The notes: a model not told the origin generated them from the sequence alone. Shown: positions 53,061-61,768, counted from the first letter of the stretch. The stretch: 64,000 bases of DNA from an uncultured Alphaproteobacteria bacterium (GCA_934202735.1 CAKPYH010000002.1:124001-188000), one strand, 5' to 3'. Translations and numbers: made by a program.

Positions 53061-53882
53061 ATGCGTAAAAAGAAATTTTCTTGGATTCGTTTTTTGATTA
53101 AATGTTTGGCGTGGTTGATTGTACTGATTACGGTGGCTTTAATCGGTATATATCTTTACTTGGGTGAAATTGTGCGTGAAGTGATTTCACGAGAAGTACC
53201 GCCTATTACACAGACAACCGCTTCGGTGGATAAAGTGGATCTGTCTTTATTGAAAGGAAACATTGAAGTCATCAATTTAAAAATCGGTAATCCTAAAGGA
53301 TTTAGCAGCAATAATATTTTTGAATTGGGTCAGATTCGTATTACCTTTCATCCCAAAACCTTTTTAGATGATACGATTATTATTGACTCGGTGATGATTG
53401 ACGGAACGGCCATTTCCGCCGAATTAAAAAGCCTGACAAATCCCGAAAGTAATATATCGGTATTGCAGCAAAATATAGCATCATATTTGGGATCACCCAG
53501 TAAAACGACTCAAAAAGCCGTGAAATCCGATAAAAAGAAGACCGAACAAAAAGCCGACCCCGGGAAGAAAGTTATTATCAAAGATTTGCGTATTGAAAAC
53601 ACGCATATTTCTTTGGGAATCGGAGAAAAAACAACTACTTTAATCCTGCCCGATATTCATAAAACACACATTGGCGAAAGCCGATCACAATCGCCGGCAG
53701 AAATTATGGCTGATGTCCTGAACCTGGTATCAATGGAGACATTACATGCGGTGCAGCAAACGGCAACCGAAATGGCACAAATGGGTATTGATGAAGTTTC
53801 CGCCCTGATTGAAACCAGCAAAGAAGGTATTTCGCAAGGCGTTCCCAAAGCCTTAAAAAACATAACGGGGCTTTTTAAATAA
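53061..53882 (+). CDS. Membrane-anchored protein, AsmA/DUF748-like N-terminal part
   Basis: A 273-residue protein: basic start MRKKKFSWIRF, one membrane segment (about 12-35), then a mostly beta domain (VDLSLLKGNIEVINLKIGNP, IDSVMIDGTAISAEL) that resembles the beginning of AsmA/DUF748 proteins, a Lys-rich linker (about 150-172), and a helical C-terminus. AsmA-like proteins span the envelope, but this one is short. ATG 53061 has AAAGGA upstream. It stands alone after a terminator. Confidence 0.65.
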   Translation: MRKKKFSWIRFLIKCLAWLIVLITVALIGIYLYLGEIVREVISREVPPITQTTASVDKVDLSLLKGNIEVINLKIGNPKGFSSNNIFELGQIRITFHPKTFLDDTIIIDSVMIDGTAISAELKSLTNPESNISVLQQNIASYLGSPSKTTQKAVKSDKKKTEQKADPGKKVIIKDLRIENTHISLGIGEKTTTLILPDIHKTHIGESRSQSPAEIMADVLNLVSMETLHAVQQTATEMAQMGIDEVSALIETSKEGISQGVPKALKNITGLFK

Positions 53883-53888
53883 AGCCCC
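53867..53888 (+). terminator. Possible weak terminator at gene end
   Basis: GGGGCTTT / AAAGCCCC overlapping the stop codon of the preceding gene; only TTG follows, so termination may be inefficient. Confidence 0.45.
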
Positions 53889-53956
53889 TTGACAAACCGA
53901 TATTTTGTTCATACCTGATAGGTGTATCCAAAAGATAATTTAAAAAGGGGGAAAAT

Positions 53957-54226
53957 ATGACTAAAACAGAAGTAAATACAGAGAATCGGTTAAATCCGGA
54001 AGAAAAAAAATTATTGAAGTCCGAAATTAAACAAGCTTGGAGTGAATTTCCGGCAGAGATGAAAAAATTTATTCTGGAAACTAAAAAAGAAAAATTAAAG
54101 GCCTTGTATATGATTGAAAGCTGGGCCAAAGATAATGGTCATCAAACGATGCTGGATTTGATTTCCCGTAAAATCGCCCATAAAGAAGCAAAAATTAAAC
54201 AAATGGAAGCCGATTTGGGTAATTAA
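53957..54226 (+). CDS. Small charged helical protein (89 aa)
   Basis: A Lys/Glu-rich, probably coiled-coil protein (ERNRLNPEEKKLL-type; begins MTKTEVNTENRLNPEEKKLL). It has no known motif. GGGGG lies before the ATG. It precedes the HTH gene by 29 nt and may be cotranscribed with it. Confidence 0.6.
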   Translation: MTKTEVNTENRLNPEEKKLLKSEIKQAWSEFPAEMKKFILETKKEKLKALYMIESWAKDNGHQTMLDLISRKIAHKEAKIKQMEADLGN

Positions 54227-54255
54227 GAATGCGGTATTCATGAAGGGAGTCTCAC

Positions 54256-54501
54256 ATGTCTATAATTTCAAAACCTTATCAGAAACAAGACTACGCCCTG
54301 CCCGGTGGCGGATACTTATCACAACGGCAGGTGGGGGTTTTGCAACAACTCGGACAAGGATTTTCTAATAAGCAAATTGCCCATAATCTGGGTGTAGCGG
54401 AACCAACCGTTAAAATGCATGTCAGTGCCTTACTGCGTGCTTTTGGTGTCCAGAATCGTGTCCAAGTATTATTGAAAGCAAAAGAAAACGGTTTTATTTA
54501 A
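54256..54501 (+). CDS. Stand-alone LuxR-type helix-turn-helix protein
   Basis: An 81-residue protein made of little more than a GerE/LuxR DNA-binding domain: YLSQRQVGVLQQLGQGFSNK, then QIAHNLGVAEPTVKMHVSAL (HTH) and LRAFGVQNRVQVLLKA. It has no receiver or ligand domain. GGGAG lies before the ATG. It is a likely transcription regulator with unknown targets. Confidence 0.85.
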   Translation: MSIISKPYQKQDYALPGGGYLSQRQVGVLQQLGQGFSNKQIAHNLGVAEPTVKMHVSALLRAFGVQNRVQVLLKAKENGFI

Positions 54502-54527
54502 GAATCCGATGTTCAAGACAACGCATA

Positions 54528-54556
54528 AACGGTCCGTTTTATCGGACCGTTTTTTT
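54528..54556 (+). terminator. Terminator after the LuxR-type gene
   Basis: ACGGTCCG / CGGACCGT with a 6-nt loop and six Ts, ending at the 3' end of the convergent tRNA-Gly. Confidence 0.85.
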
Positions 54557-54629
54557 GGAGCGGGTGAAGGGAATCGAACCCTCGTCTTAAGCTTGGGAAG
54601 CTTCCGCTCTACCATTGAGCTACACCCGC
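54556..54629 (-). tRNA. tRNA-Gly(CCC)
   Basis: Acceptor GCGGGTG pairs with CACCCGC, discriminator U, encoded CCA. Anticodon loop TTCCCAA gives CCC. The 27-43 pair is G-A, a mismatch at the top of the anticodon stem. Confidence 0.93.
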
Positions 54630-54735
54630 ATTACTGTCGCTTATAGCCGCTTTCGCACCAAAAGTCAAGCAAAATTTTATAAAAGGCCCGCTTTTTTCCG
54701 GCGAGCCGGACAACAACGACAAATGTATTCCTGCT

Positions 54736-55068
54736 TTATCGGGCACAAGGTGTCGGACGATCCGAAAGACACCGGTATTGCCGCTTACTCGGCTTCGGGC
54801 GAACCGGTTGGCGTACGGCTTGTGTCATACCCATGAATTGGTTAGTCACATCTATACCATTTGAATAAATACGATTCGTGCAATACCGGCATTGAGAAAA
54901 ACTATTCCCACTGATAGGAGTATCCCGATAATCCGAACATTCTGTAATAATTTCAAAGCGACGAATCGGGGGATTGCAAGACGGACAAGCCCGTTCCACC
55001 GGCTGTTGTGTGGCGGTACACGCCGATATCAGCGTACAGGCACATAAAATCAAGGCTGTTTTTTTCAT
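54736..55068 (-). CDS. Small Cys-containing lipoprotein
   Basis: A 110-residue protein with signal peptide and lipobox LISAC (lipidated Cys near residue 17), then two CxxC pairs (CPSC and CRYC) that may bind metal or form disulfides, and an Arg/Pro-rich end. ATG 55068 has AAAGGA upstream. No family recognised. Confidence 0.7.
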   Translation of the reverse strand: MKKTALILCACTLISACTATQQPVERACPSCNPPIRRFEIITECSDYRDTPISGNSFSQCRYCTNRIYSNGIDVTNQFMGMTQAVRQPVRPKPSKRQYRCLSDRPTPCAR

Positions 55069-55083
55069 CTGTTTTCCTTTCAT

Positions 55084-55541
55084 TCATTGTTGATTGTGTG
55101 AGTGTAGCACAAAAAAAGATTTTTTTCAAGTTTTTTGTATATATTTTTATAAAATACATTATCATTTTGATAATTATATATTTTTATAATTATATTATTT
55201 GAATGTAAAATGTGTATACGGTTATTCATTGTATCTTGAACGAATCGGTCAAATCCCATTTTTCCCTGAAAAATCAGTCAGAATCAGAGATTATTTTCTC
55301 AGTCAGATGCATAAACTTCACCCGAATTTCTTAATAAAAAATAACAGTTCCTATCAGCAAAATTTTTTTTAGATCGGCAAAAAAGCTAAAAATATAATAT
55401 AAAACAAGGCCTTCCCTTTTTTACATAACTTTCTATTGCAAATTATTTTCATCAAGGGGGTTGACAGATGCAAAAAAATGAAGTTTCCTAGAAACAGACA
55501 GGTGGGCTGACACCACAATATATAGTAGCTTAAAGGAGATT
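55084..55541. other. AT-rich intergenic region upstream of nrdD
   Basis: About 460 nt without a gene. It holds ATTATCA/TGATAAT (55158-55174), a perfect 7-bp inverted repeat with 3-nt spacer that resembles part of a Fur or FNR-type site. TTGACA at about 55461 has no good -10 at 17 nt. An NrdR-box-like sequence lies near 55513. I see no structured RNA I can name. Confidence 0.5.
55512..55527 (+). promoter_or_regulatory. NrdR-box-like sequence upstream of nrdD
   Basis: ACCACAATATATAGTA approximates the NrdR box (ACACWATATATWGTGT type). NrdR represses ribonucleotide reductase operons, and the site sits 25-40 nt before nrdD. Only one copy is seen; pairs are more usual. Confidence 0.45.
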
Positions 55542-55551
55542 ATGACACAAA

Positions 55552-57609
55552 ATGTTGGAAGATACTCAAAATAAACAAGAAAATAATTGGCCGGTAGATT
55601 TAGGCCCTCTATCCGATGTGATTCGCCGTGACGGGGAACGCATTGCCTTTGACGCTTCCCGCATTGCGGCCGCGATTGCCAAGGCAGGTGAAGCCACCAC
55701 GGAATTCGGATCCGAAGAGGCACGTTTGTTGACACAACAAGTTGTTAAAGTCTTAAAATATCGTTTTTCCGATACATTGGCCCCCACTATTGAACAGATC
55801 CAAGATATTGTGGAACAGGTATTGATTTCGTCAAACTATTACAAAACCGCACGGGCCTATATCGTGTATCGCGAACAACGTGAAAAAGCACGAAAAGACA
55901 AAAAAGCCGTTATTGATGCTATTTCTTCCATCAACGAATATTTGGATCGGTCCGATTGGCGGGTCAATGCCAATGCGAATCAAGGATATTCGTTGGGGGG
56001 ACTTATCCTGAACGTATCCGGAAAAGTCGTGGCAAATTATTGGCTGAATCATGTATATACCCCCGAGATCGGAGCGGCCCATAAAAACGGCGATTATCAC
56101 ATTCATGACTTGGATATGTTGTGCGGATATTGTGCCGGTTGGTCGTTGCGTGTTTTGATTGAGGAAGGGTTCAACGGCGTACCCAACAAAGTAGAATCCA
56201 AGCCGCCGAAACACTTGGTATCGGCATTCAGTCAGATGGTCAACTTTTTAGGAACATTGCAAAATGAATGGGCCGGCGCACAAGCCTTTTCTTCGGCCGA
56301 TACGTATTTGGCTCCGTTTATACGGATTGAGCATTTGACCTATGACGAAGTAAAACAAGCCATGCAGTCCTTTATATTTAACCTGAATGTGCCTTCACGG
56401 TGGGGGACACAAACACCCTTTACCAATTTGACATTTGATTGGACATGCCCGGCCGATTTAGCGGATAAGCACCCCGTCATCGGTGGCGAGATACAAGATT
56501 TCACGTTCGGTGACTTACAGGCGGAAATGGATTTAATCAATCGGGCATTTTTAGAGGTGATGCGCGACGGAGATGCCAAGGGTCGTCCCTTTACTTTCCC
56601 GATTCCCACATATAATATTACCGATTTGTTCCCATGGGATTCACCCAACATAGATTTGTTGTTTGAAATGACGGCGAAATACGGCCTGCCCTATTTTTCA
56701 AACTATCTCAATTCGGATATGAAGCCGTCTGATGTGCGGTCTATGTGTTGTCGCCTGCGGTTGGATTTAACGGAATTGAAAAAACGGGGCGGCGGTTTAT
56801 TCGGATCTGCCGAACAAACGGGTTCTATCGGTGTTGTAACCATCAATTGTGCCCGTTTAGGCTATTTATTCAAAGATGATGAAGCCGGGATGTATAAACG
56901 ATTAGATGAACTGTTAGACTTGGCCAAAACATCTTTGGAAATTAAACGCAAGACCATTGCATTGCATATGGATCGTGGGTTATATCCTTATACTAAACGC
57001 TATTTAGGTTCGTTCCGCAGTCATTTTTCCACCATTGGTGTCAACGGTATCAATGAAATGATTCGTAATTTTACCAATGATACAGAAAATATTACCACTG
57101 TATTCGGTCGGGATTTTGCTAAACGATTACTGACCCATATTCGGAACAAGTTGGTTGAGTATCAGGCTGAAACCGGCAACATGTATAACCTGGAAGCCAC
57201 ACCGGCAGAAGGCACAACCTATCGTTTTGCCCGTGAAGATCAAAAACGTTTCCCGGATATTATTCAGGCCGGCACAAAGGAAGCCCCTTACTATACCAAC
57301 TCATCACAGTTGCCTGTCGGCTTTACCAATGATCCGTTCAAGGCCTTGGATTATCAAGATGATTTACAAACCCAGTACACAGGGGGTACGGTTTTGCACT
57401 TGTATATGAATGAACGCATGTCGTCATCAGATGCGTGTAAGCACTTTGTACGTCGGGTTTTGGAAAACTACCGCCTGCCCTATGTATCGGTCACGCCGGT
57501 ATATTCCATTTGCCCCAAACATGGGTATCTCAGCGGGGAACATAAATTCTGCCCCCTGTGCGACCAAGAATTGATTGATCGCAAAAGAAAAGAATTGGAA
57601 GCTGTCTAA
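55552..57609 (+). CDS. nrdD: Anaerobic ribonucleoside-triphosphate reductase NrdD, without glycyl-radical loop
   Basis: A 685-residue class III reductase: N-terminal ATP-cone (about 17-110), then the barrel with the active-site PSDVRSMCCRLRLDL, and near the end the zinc-finger Cys4 (CPKHGYLSGEHKFCPLC). It stops 16 residues later, before the glycyl-radical RVxGY motif that should follow. That motif lies on the next ORF. AAAGGAG is 13 nt before ATG 55552; a nearer ATG at 55542 opens only a 10-codon peptide in another frame. NrdD makes dNTPs without oxygen. Confidence 0.93.
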   Translation: MLEDTQNKQENNWPVDLGPLSDVIRRDGERIAFDASRIAAAIAKAGEATTEFGSEEARLLTQQVVKVLKYRFSDTLAPTIEQIQDIVEQVLISSNYYKTARAYIVYREQREKARKDKKAVIDAISSINEYLDRSDWRVNANANQGYSLGGLILNVSGKVVANYWLNHVYTPEIGAAHKNGDYHIHDLDMLCGYCAGWSLRVLIEEGFNGVPNKVESKPPKHLVSAFSQMVNFLGTLQNEWAGAQAFSSADTYLAPFIRIEHLTYDEVKQAMQSFIFNLNVPSRWGTQTPFTNLTFDWTCPADLADKHPVIGGEIQDFTFGDLQAEMDLINRAFLEVMRDGDAKGRPFTFPIPTYNITDLFPWDSPNIDLLFEMTAKYGLPYFSNYLNSDMKPSDVRSMCCRLRLDLTELKKRGGGLFGSAEQTGSIGVVTINCARLGYLFKDDEAGMYKRLDELLDLAKTSLEIKRKTIALHMDRGLYPYTKRYLGSFRSHFSTIGVNGINEMIRNFTNDTENITTVFGRDFAKRLLTHIRNKLVEYQAETGNMYNLEATPAEGTTYRFAREDQKRFPDIIQAGTKEAPYYTNSSQLPVGFTNDPFKALDYQDDLQTQYTGGTVLHLYMNERMSSSDACKHFVRRVLENYRLPYVSVTPVYSICPKHGYLSGEHKFCPLCDQELIDRKRKELEAV

Positions 57610-57630
57610 ATCAGGAAAGGAGACATTACA

Positions 57631-57816
57631 ATGACAGATAAAGAAATCTTACAAGCCAATGAGACATTACGTCAACCGGTTGAATGTTGGACCCGCGTTA
57701 TGGGATATTTCCGGCCTTACAGTCAATTTAATAAAGGTAAGAAAAGTGAATTTAATGAACGGGTGTGGTTTGAAGAAAAAAACACATGTCCCTGTGAGTT
57801 AAAAAAAGTCGGTTAG
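57631..57816 (+). CDS. Separate glycyl-radical subunit of the anaerobic ribonucleotide reductase
   Basis: A 61-residue protein containing CWTRVMGYFRPYSQFNKGKK, the C-terminal glycyl-radical segment of class III NrdD; the radical residue should be Gly25. It continues exactly where nrdD stops. It has its own ATG and AAAGGAG at 8 nt, and a new 18-residue N-terminus (MTDKEILQANETLRQPVE), so this is a split gene, not a frameshift. The tail carries CPC. It may dock into the NrdD barrel, as the stand-alone GrcA protein is thought to do for pyruvate formate-lyase. Confidence 0.88.
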   Translation: MTDKEILQANETLRQPVECWTRVMGYFRPYSQFNKGKKSEFNERVWFEEKNTCPCELKKVG

Positions 57817-57825
57817 GTTTTTTTG

Positions 57826-58515
57826 ATGTTGACGGTTGCCGGCCTGGTCCCCTTTACAACGATTGATTTTCCGGGATTGCTGGCGGCCGTCTTATTTCTG
57901 CGCGGATGTCCGCTTAAATGTCCGTTTTGTCATAATTATGCTCTGCAAACAGACGGAACGGAAACAGATATTTCCCCGGATGACATACATACGTTTTTAG
58001 TGGAACGGCGGGGCCGATTAGACGGTATCGTTTTATCGGGTGGAGAGCCATTAAAACATAATGATATCATCAAGTTAGCACAAGAAATTAAAGCAATGGG
58101 CTATCAGGTTGGCTTGCACACATCCGGCGTTTATCCCGACCGCCTGAAAGCCATGTTGCCCGTATTGGATTGGGTAGGTTTAGATATCAAAGCCCCGTGG
58201 CATAAATATGACCTGTTAACGGGGCGGGCACACATGGACGGCCCGGTTCGGGAAAGTTTAAACATACTGCTGAAATCGGGTATCGCCATGGAAACACGCA
58301 CAACGGCTGATCCCCGTTTTCTGACCAAAGATGATATTTTAACCATCGGAAAAACTTTGGCTTCCCAAGGGGTTCAAGACTATGTTTTGCAGCATTATCG
58401 CACTTTTGACGGGGATGTAAATCCACCGGATGAATCGGCGATACAATGCTTTTTCAATGATCAAGTGTTGCAAGATACCCTGCATGCCTTATTTCCGCGT
58501 TTTGCTGTTCGCTAG
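57826..58515 (+). CDS. nrdG: Anaerobic ribonucleotide reductase activating protein NrdG
   Basis: A 229-residue radical SAM enzyme. The 4Fe-4S motif is CPLKCPFC (C-x3-C-x2-C) at about residues 28-35, followed by the SAM-binding GGEP segment (VLSGGEPL). It generates the glycyl radical, here presumably on the separate 61-residue partner just upstream. ATG 57826; a TTG one codon earlier is less likely. It is longer than E. coli NrdG and resembles the TIGR02495-type activases. Confidence 0.92.
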   Translation: MLTVAGLVPFTTIDFPGLLAAVLFLRGCPLKCPFCHNYALQTDGTETDISPDDIHTFLVERRGRLDGIVLSGGEPLKHNDIIKLAQEIKAMGYQVGLHTSGVYPDRLKAMLPVLDWVGLDIKAPWHKYDLLTGRAHMDGPVRESLNILLKSGIAMETRTTADPRFLTKDDILTIGKTLASQGVQDYVLQHYRTFDGDVNPPDESAIQCFFNDQVLQDTLHALFPRFAVR

Positions 58516-58522
58516 TTTCTGC

Positions 58523-60625
58523 TCAACGGCCACCGCCATGACGAGACGCAACCGCGCCGATCGGCTGAGAGGACCCCTTCGTTTCTTTTTTTACCCGTGA
58601 TTTTTGTAAATCTTCGGCATATTGAACGGCGGAGAGAGACAGGAATTTTTGCAAATCATGTATCACGGATTGTTGTTTTGCTTTTTTATCCTGTAATATT
58701 TTCGGATCCGAAGCCCGATACCGCATCAGGTTTTTATACGATTCTCGTTCGGCCGGAGTGGAAAACGGTATCACCGTTATATCAGTCGGCAACCGCGCCG
58801 ACCCGACACCATGCTGTTTGTAAAACGCATTCATAATTTTTTCGTCTTGTGTCGGGGCTAAATCAACCACTTGATTCACATTCAAGATATCTAATTCATC
58901 CGTTTTATGTGTCGTATAAATAATGGTACGTTTATGCGTTTTGCCATCTGGACCTACCTGCCCGTCTTTGTTCAGCATATCTATCATAATGCGGCCGATT
59001 CTATCATCAACATTGGAGGTCGGTTCATCAAAAACCAAAATCGGCCGTGGAGATAAATAGGCTTGCAAAAACATAATCTTGTGTCGTTCCCCTTTACTGT
59101 ATTCCGAAAACAATCGGGGTTCACGTTTTTGATCGGGGGTTATGTGGTACAAAGACAAATCCAAGGTATTAAACGCTTTTTCAAATACTTCCGGTGTTCC
59201 GTACGGATTGGCGGCCTGCATCATTTCCAACGCTGTACGCCCATCATTTTCAATATCCTGAAAACAAAATGCGATATGATTACCGATTTCATCTTTGGGC
59301 ATATCGGTGTTTTTCAAGCCCACAAAAGTATCTCCTACCATTGTCCCATAGGATATACTGCCACCGGTTAAATCGTCCCCGTGACGCAATAATTTATACA
59401 GGGTTGACTTACCGGCACCGGACGGTCCGCCCAACACATTGATACCCGGGCGAAAATATACCGTATGACGTGATTGAATAACCGGTCGTTCATCTCGGCG
59501 ACCGATATTTTGAATTTCTGTCCCGTTATACCGATGTGCATATTGAACATTTTGCAAACAAATCGTATCCGGCCTCTGTTTCAAGCAGGATTGACCCTCC
59601 TGTAAAGTGTAAATAGGATTGTGCCGTATATACTCGTATTGTTTCCACATGGCATCGGAATTTTCTTTAATCCGATACCGAGCCATCAAAGCCCCCACAA
59701 CACTGGCATTCAACGAATTGACCCCCATCATCACTGTGGCCAATGCGGTATAGCTCATATCCAATCCGTAAAAACAGGCCGCAAAAACAGTTAAATTGAT
59801 CGCTATATTTTTCGCGGTCGTTATACGCCGAAACAAACGTATACATCTCTTCATACGCGCCAACAAACCTTCTTGTTGGTCCACGGATTGCGTCAGTTTT
59901 TGAAGAACGTTTTGGGAACTGTTCGTATTGTTTTGCAAAGCCGGATTCGCAAAAACATTATTACGATCATTGCCTACTTGTTGATTGGCTTGAACCATCA
60001 ATGGTTGATGCTGTTTCAAGTCTGCGCGCTGTCGCCGTAATAAGGGCAGAGATGCCAATGTATTGACGGTGGCCGCCGTGGCCATCACACCCCCCATCAA
60101 TGCCACAGACGATAAAGCACTACTTCCACCAATTCCACCCATCAGGGCCGGTGCCGCAGCGGTTAAAGCGGAAACACTCGCCCCAAGGATACTGCCCACA
60201 AATACCGAACGCGACCAAATGAATTGTGATGATTTACGCGCTAACGCAGCAATCCCCTCCCGCAATACCGGTGCTTTTTTGACTTCACGTTCAATTTCGG
60301 GCATATCCCGAATGGCCTCGCGGGAAAAAATGGAAAATAATTTATTCTCCATGCGTACCATATCCGCTTCGGCGTTGACCTGATTCATAAACTCCAAATG
60401 ATCGGACGCTTCATTTGTCCCCATAAATGCCAACAATGCCAAGGGATCTTTCCCGGTAAAAACGGCCAAAATGGACCGAACGGGAAATAATAAGTTCATC
60501 AATAAAATCCGTCGTGAAATAGCCCGTTTTTCATGATGCAACGATTTTTCCACCTGTCGCGCAAATTGCAAAGCCGTTTGTTCCGTATCTTGTTCCCGTT
60601 TTTGTTGCAGATCATTTTGTGGCAT
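58523..60625 (-). CDS. Divergent ABC-type ATPase with membrane segments (700 aa)
   Basis: The C-terminal half has a P-loop GGPSGAGKST (about 399-408), FCFQDIENDG (Q-loop), signature YSKGERHK in place of LSGGQ (about 509-516), Walker B PILVFDEPTS (about 528-537) and TTHK (H-loop). The N-terminal half has hydrophobic stretches at about 40-68, 135-195 and 270-315, separated by a Gln/Asn-rich loop (about 205-250). This resembles a fused exporter half-transporter, but membrane regions are few and the signature is aberrant. An extra charged C-terminal tail of about 130 residues follows. GGAG precedes the ATG. Substrate unknown. Confidence 0.75.
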   Translation of the reverse strand: MPQNDLQQKREQDTEQTALQFARQVEKSLHHEKRAISRRILLMNLLFPVRSILAVFTGKDPLALLAFMGTNEASDHLEFMNQVNAEADMVRMENKLFSIFSREAIRDMPEIEREVKKAPVLREGIAALARKSSQFIWSRSVFVGSILGASVSALTAAAPALMGGIGGSSALSSVALMGGVMATAATVNTLASLPLLRRQRADLKQHQPLMVQANQQVGNDRNNVFANPALQNNTNSSQNVLQKLTQSVDQQEGLLARMKRCIRLFRRITTAKNIAINLTVFAACFYGLDMSYTALATVMMGVNSLNASVVGALMARYRIKENSDAMWKQYEYIRHNPIYTLQEGQSCLKQRPDTICLQNVQYAHRYNGTEIQNIGRRDERPVIQSRHTVYFRPGINVLGGPSGAGKSTLYKLLRHGDDLTGGSISYGTMVGDTFVGLKNTDMPKDEIGNHIAFCFQDIENDGRTALEMMQAANPYGTPEVFEKAFNTLDLSLYHITPDQKREPRLFSEYSKGERHKIMFLQAYLSPRPILVFDEPTSNVDDRIGRIMIDMLNKDGQVGPDGKTHKRTIIYTTHKTDELDILNVNQVVDLAPTQDEKIMNAFYKQHGVGSARLPTDITVIPFSTPAERESYKNLMRYRASDPKILQDKKAKQQSVIHDLQKFLSLSAVQYAEDLQKSRVKKETKGSSQPIGAVASRHGGGR

Positions 60626-60736
60626 ACTTATTTCTCCATCCCGATACTTCGTATTATACCATCATTATGCGATTACGTCAAGAAAATCTGATTTCAGGCC
60701 TATCACAAGAAAAATAGCAAGGTATGATTTTTTTGC

Positions 60737-60765
60737 TTGACTTTTGGTGGAAAATAGGCTAAAAA
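60737..60765 (+). promoter_or_regulatory. Promoter of tRNA-His
   Basis: TTGACT, 17 nt, TAAAAA, 17 nt before the tRNA. Confidence 0.55.
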
Positions 60766-60781
60766 TACACATCAGTTCCAT

Positions 60782-60859
60782 GGCGGATGTAGCTCAGTTG
60801 GTTAGAGCGCTGGTTTGTGGTACCAGATGTCGTGAGTTCGAGTCTCATCTTCCGCCCCA
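60782..60859 (+). tRNA. tRNA-His(GUG)
   Basis: Encoded extra G(-1) opposite C73 as in bacterial tRNA-His, anticodon GTG in loop TTTGTGG, T-loop TTCGAGT, encoded CCA. The acceptor stem GCGGATG/CTTCCGC contains one T-T mismatch at the sixth pair. mutT follows 27 nt downstream. Confidence 0.93.
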
Positions 60860-60886
60860 CTATTTTTTGATTAAAGGAACATTTTT

Positions 60887-61288
60887 ATGGAACGCAAACA
60901 CATAACGGTAACGGCCGGTATTATTTATAACTCAAACAATCAGATTTTAATCGCTCAACGGCGTATGGATAAATCCTTGGGCGGCTTTTGGGAATTTCCC
61001 GGTGGAAAAATTGAACCCGGTGAAACCCCACGCGAAACTTTGAAACGCGAAATATGGGAAGAGTTTGATATTGATATTGATGTCACAGATGACCTGTTCA
61101 AAACCGAATACAGTTATCCGAACTTTGATTTGACTATGTATGTTTGTTCGGCCGTATGGAAGGGGCAAGGACAAATTAAGATCTGCGATCATGAACAATA
61201 TAAGTTCATTACGCCGGACGCATTGGATAAATACACATTTGCACCCGCCGATATCAGCGTGATTCAGTATTTACAAAAAAATAAATAA
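60887..61288 (+). CDS. mutT: NUDIX hydrolase, MutT family
   Basis: A 133-residue protein with GGFWEFPGGKIEPGETPRE and the Nudix box completing as REIWEEFDI. The last consensus Gly of the box is Asp here. MutT removes 8-oxo-dGTP from the nucleotide pool. AAAGGAA lies before the ATG; it may be cotranscribed with tRNA-His. Precise substrate unproven. Confidence 0.88.
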   Translation: MERKHITVTAGIIYNSNNQILIAQRRMDKSLGGFWEFPGGKIEPGETPRETLKREIWEEFDIDIDVTDDLFKTEYSYPNFDLTMYVCSAVWKGQGQIKICDHEQYKFITPDALDKYTFAPADISVIQYLQKNK

Positions 61289-61305
61289 TCCTATCGTTCT
61301 TGCAT

Positions 61306-61341
61306 AAACCCCGTCTTTCTTTACCGGTTAGACGGGGTTTT
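61306..61341 (+). terminator. Terminator of mutT
   Basis: AAACCCCGTCT / AGACGGGGTTT, 13-nt loop, then T. Confidence 0.8.
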
Positions 61342-61394
61342 CAGAATTATAAAAGCATTCTTTTTCCTTTATCCCGGCAGGACTCGAAGATAAT

Positions 61395-61562
61395 ATATTG
61401 ACTTCTTTCCCCTGGATCTCCGGGTCAAGCCCAAAGATGACAAAAGAAAATAAACGCCCGAAGATGACAATACTAAAAATTGCTCGCCGATGACGGGGTA
61501 GAGAAAAAAATGCCACCCGGGGCAGATTTTTGAGATGACGAAAAATCACCATCGGATAACCC
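61395..61562. repeat. REP-like repeats upstream of the 337-aa gene
   Basis: CCCCTGGATCTCCGGGTCAA with GCCCAAAGATGACAAAAG (about 61407-61445) matches 21585-21621. Further partial copies of GAAGATGACAA follow. GATAACCC...AAATCATTAT (61555-61574) matches 21744-21765. Confidence 0.6.
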
Positions 61563-61607
61563 GTTCAAATCATTATCTCTTTTGTATGGTGTATGGTTGC
61601 AGGGAAT

Positions 61608-61768
61608 CCATGGTTTTTTGCAACACTTATTTTTAACAATTTTCAACTTTTTTATGCGGCCGGTTATTTTTTATGTAATATATTGAAATAAATGATTTTA
61701 TTTTGTTTTTTACTTTGTTTTCTTGCCCTTTGAAAATATCTGAAATTGGATATTGCAAAAAACCATGG
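61608..61768. repeat. 16-bp inverted repeat spanning the promoter region
   Basis: CCATGGTTTTTTGCAA (61608-61623) is the exact reverse complement of TTGCAAAAAACCATGG (61753-61768), 129 nt apart. The right arm includes the -35 of the promoter. The space between is AT-rich. Confidence 0.8.

Noticed and set aside
55084..55541. Riboswitch or structured leader upstream of nrdD
   Set aside because: I could not find a consistent set of stems or conserved riboswitch core; only short AT-rich inverted repeats.
57526..57640. Frameshift or sequencing error splitting nrdD
   Set aside because: The second ORF has its own ATG, a well-spaced AAAGGAG and a new N-terminus, and joining the frames would require more than a single indel. 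A genuine split is the simpler reading.
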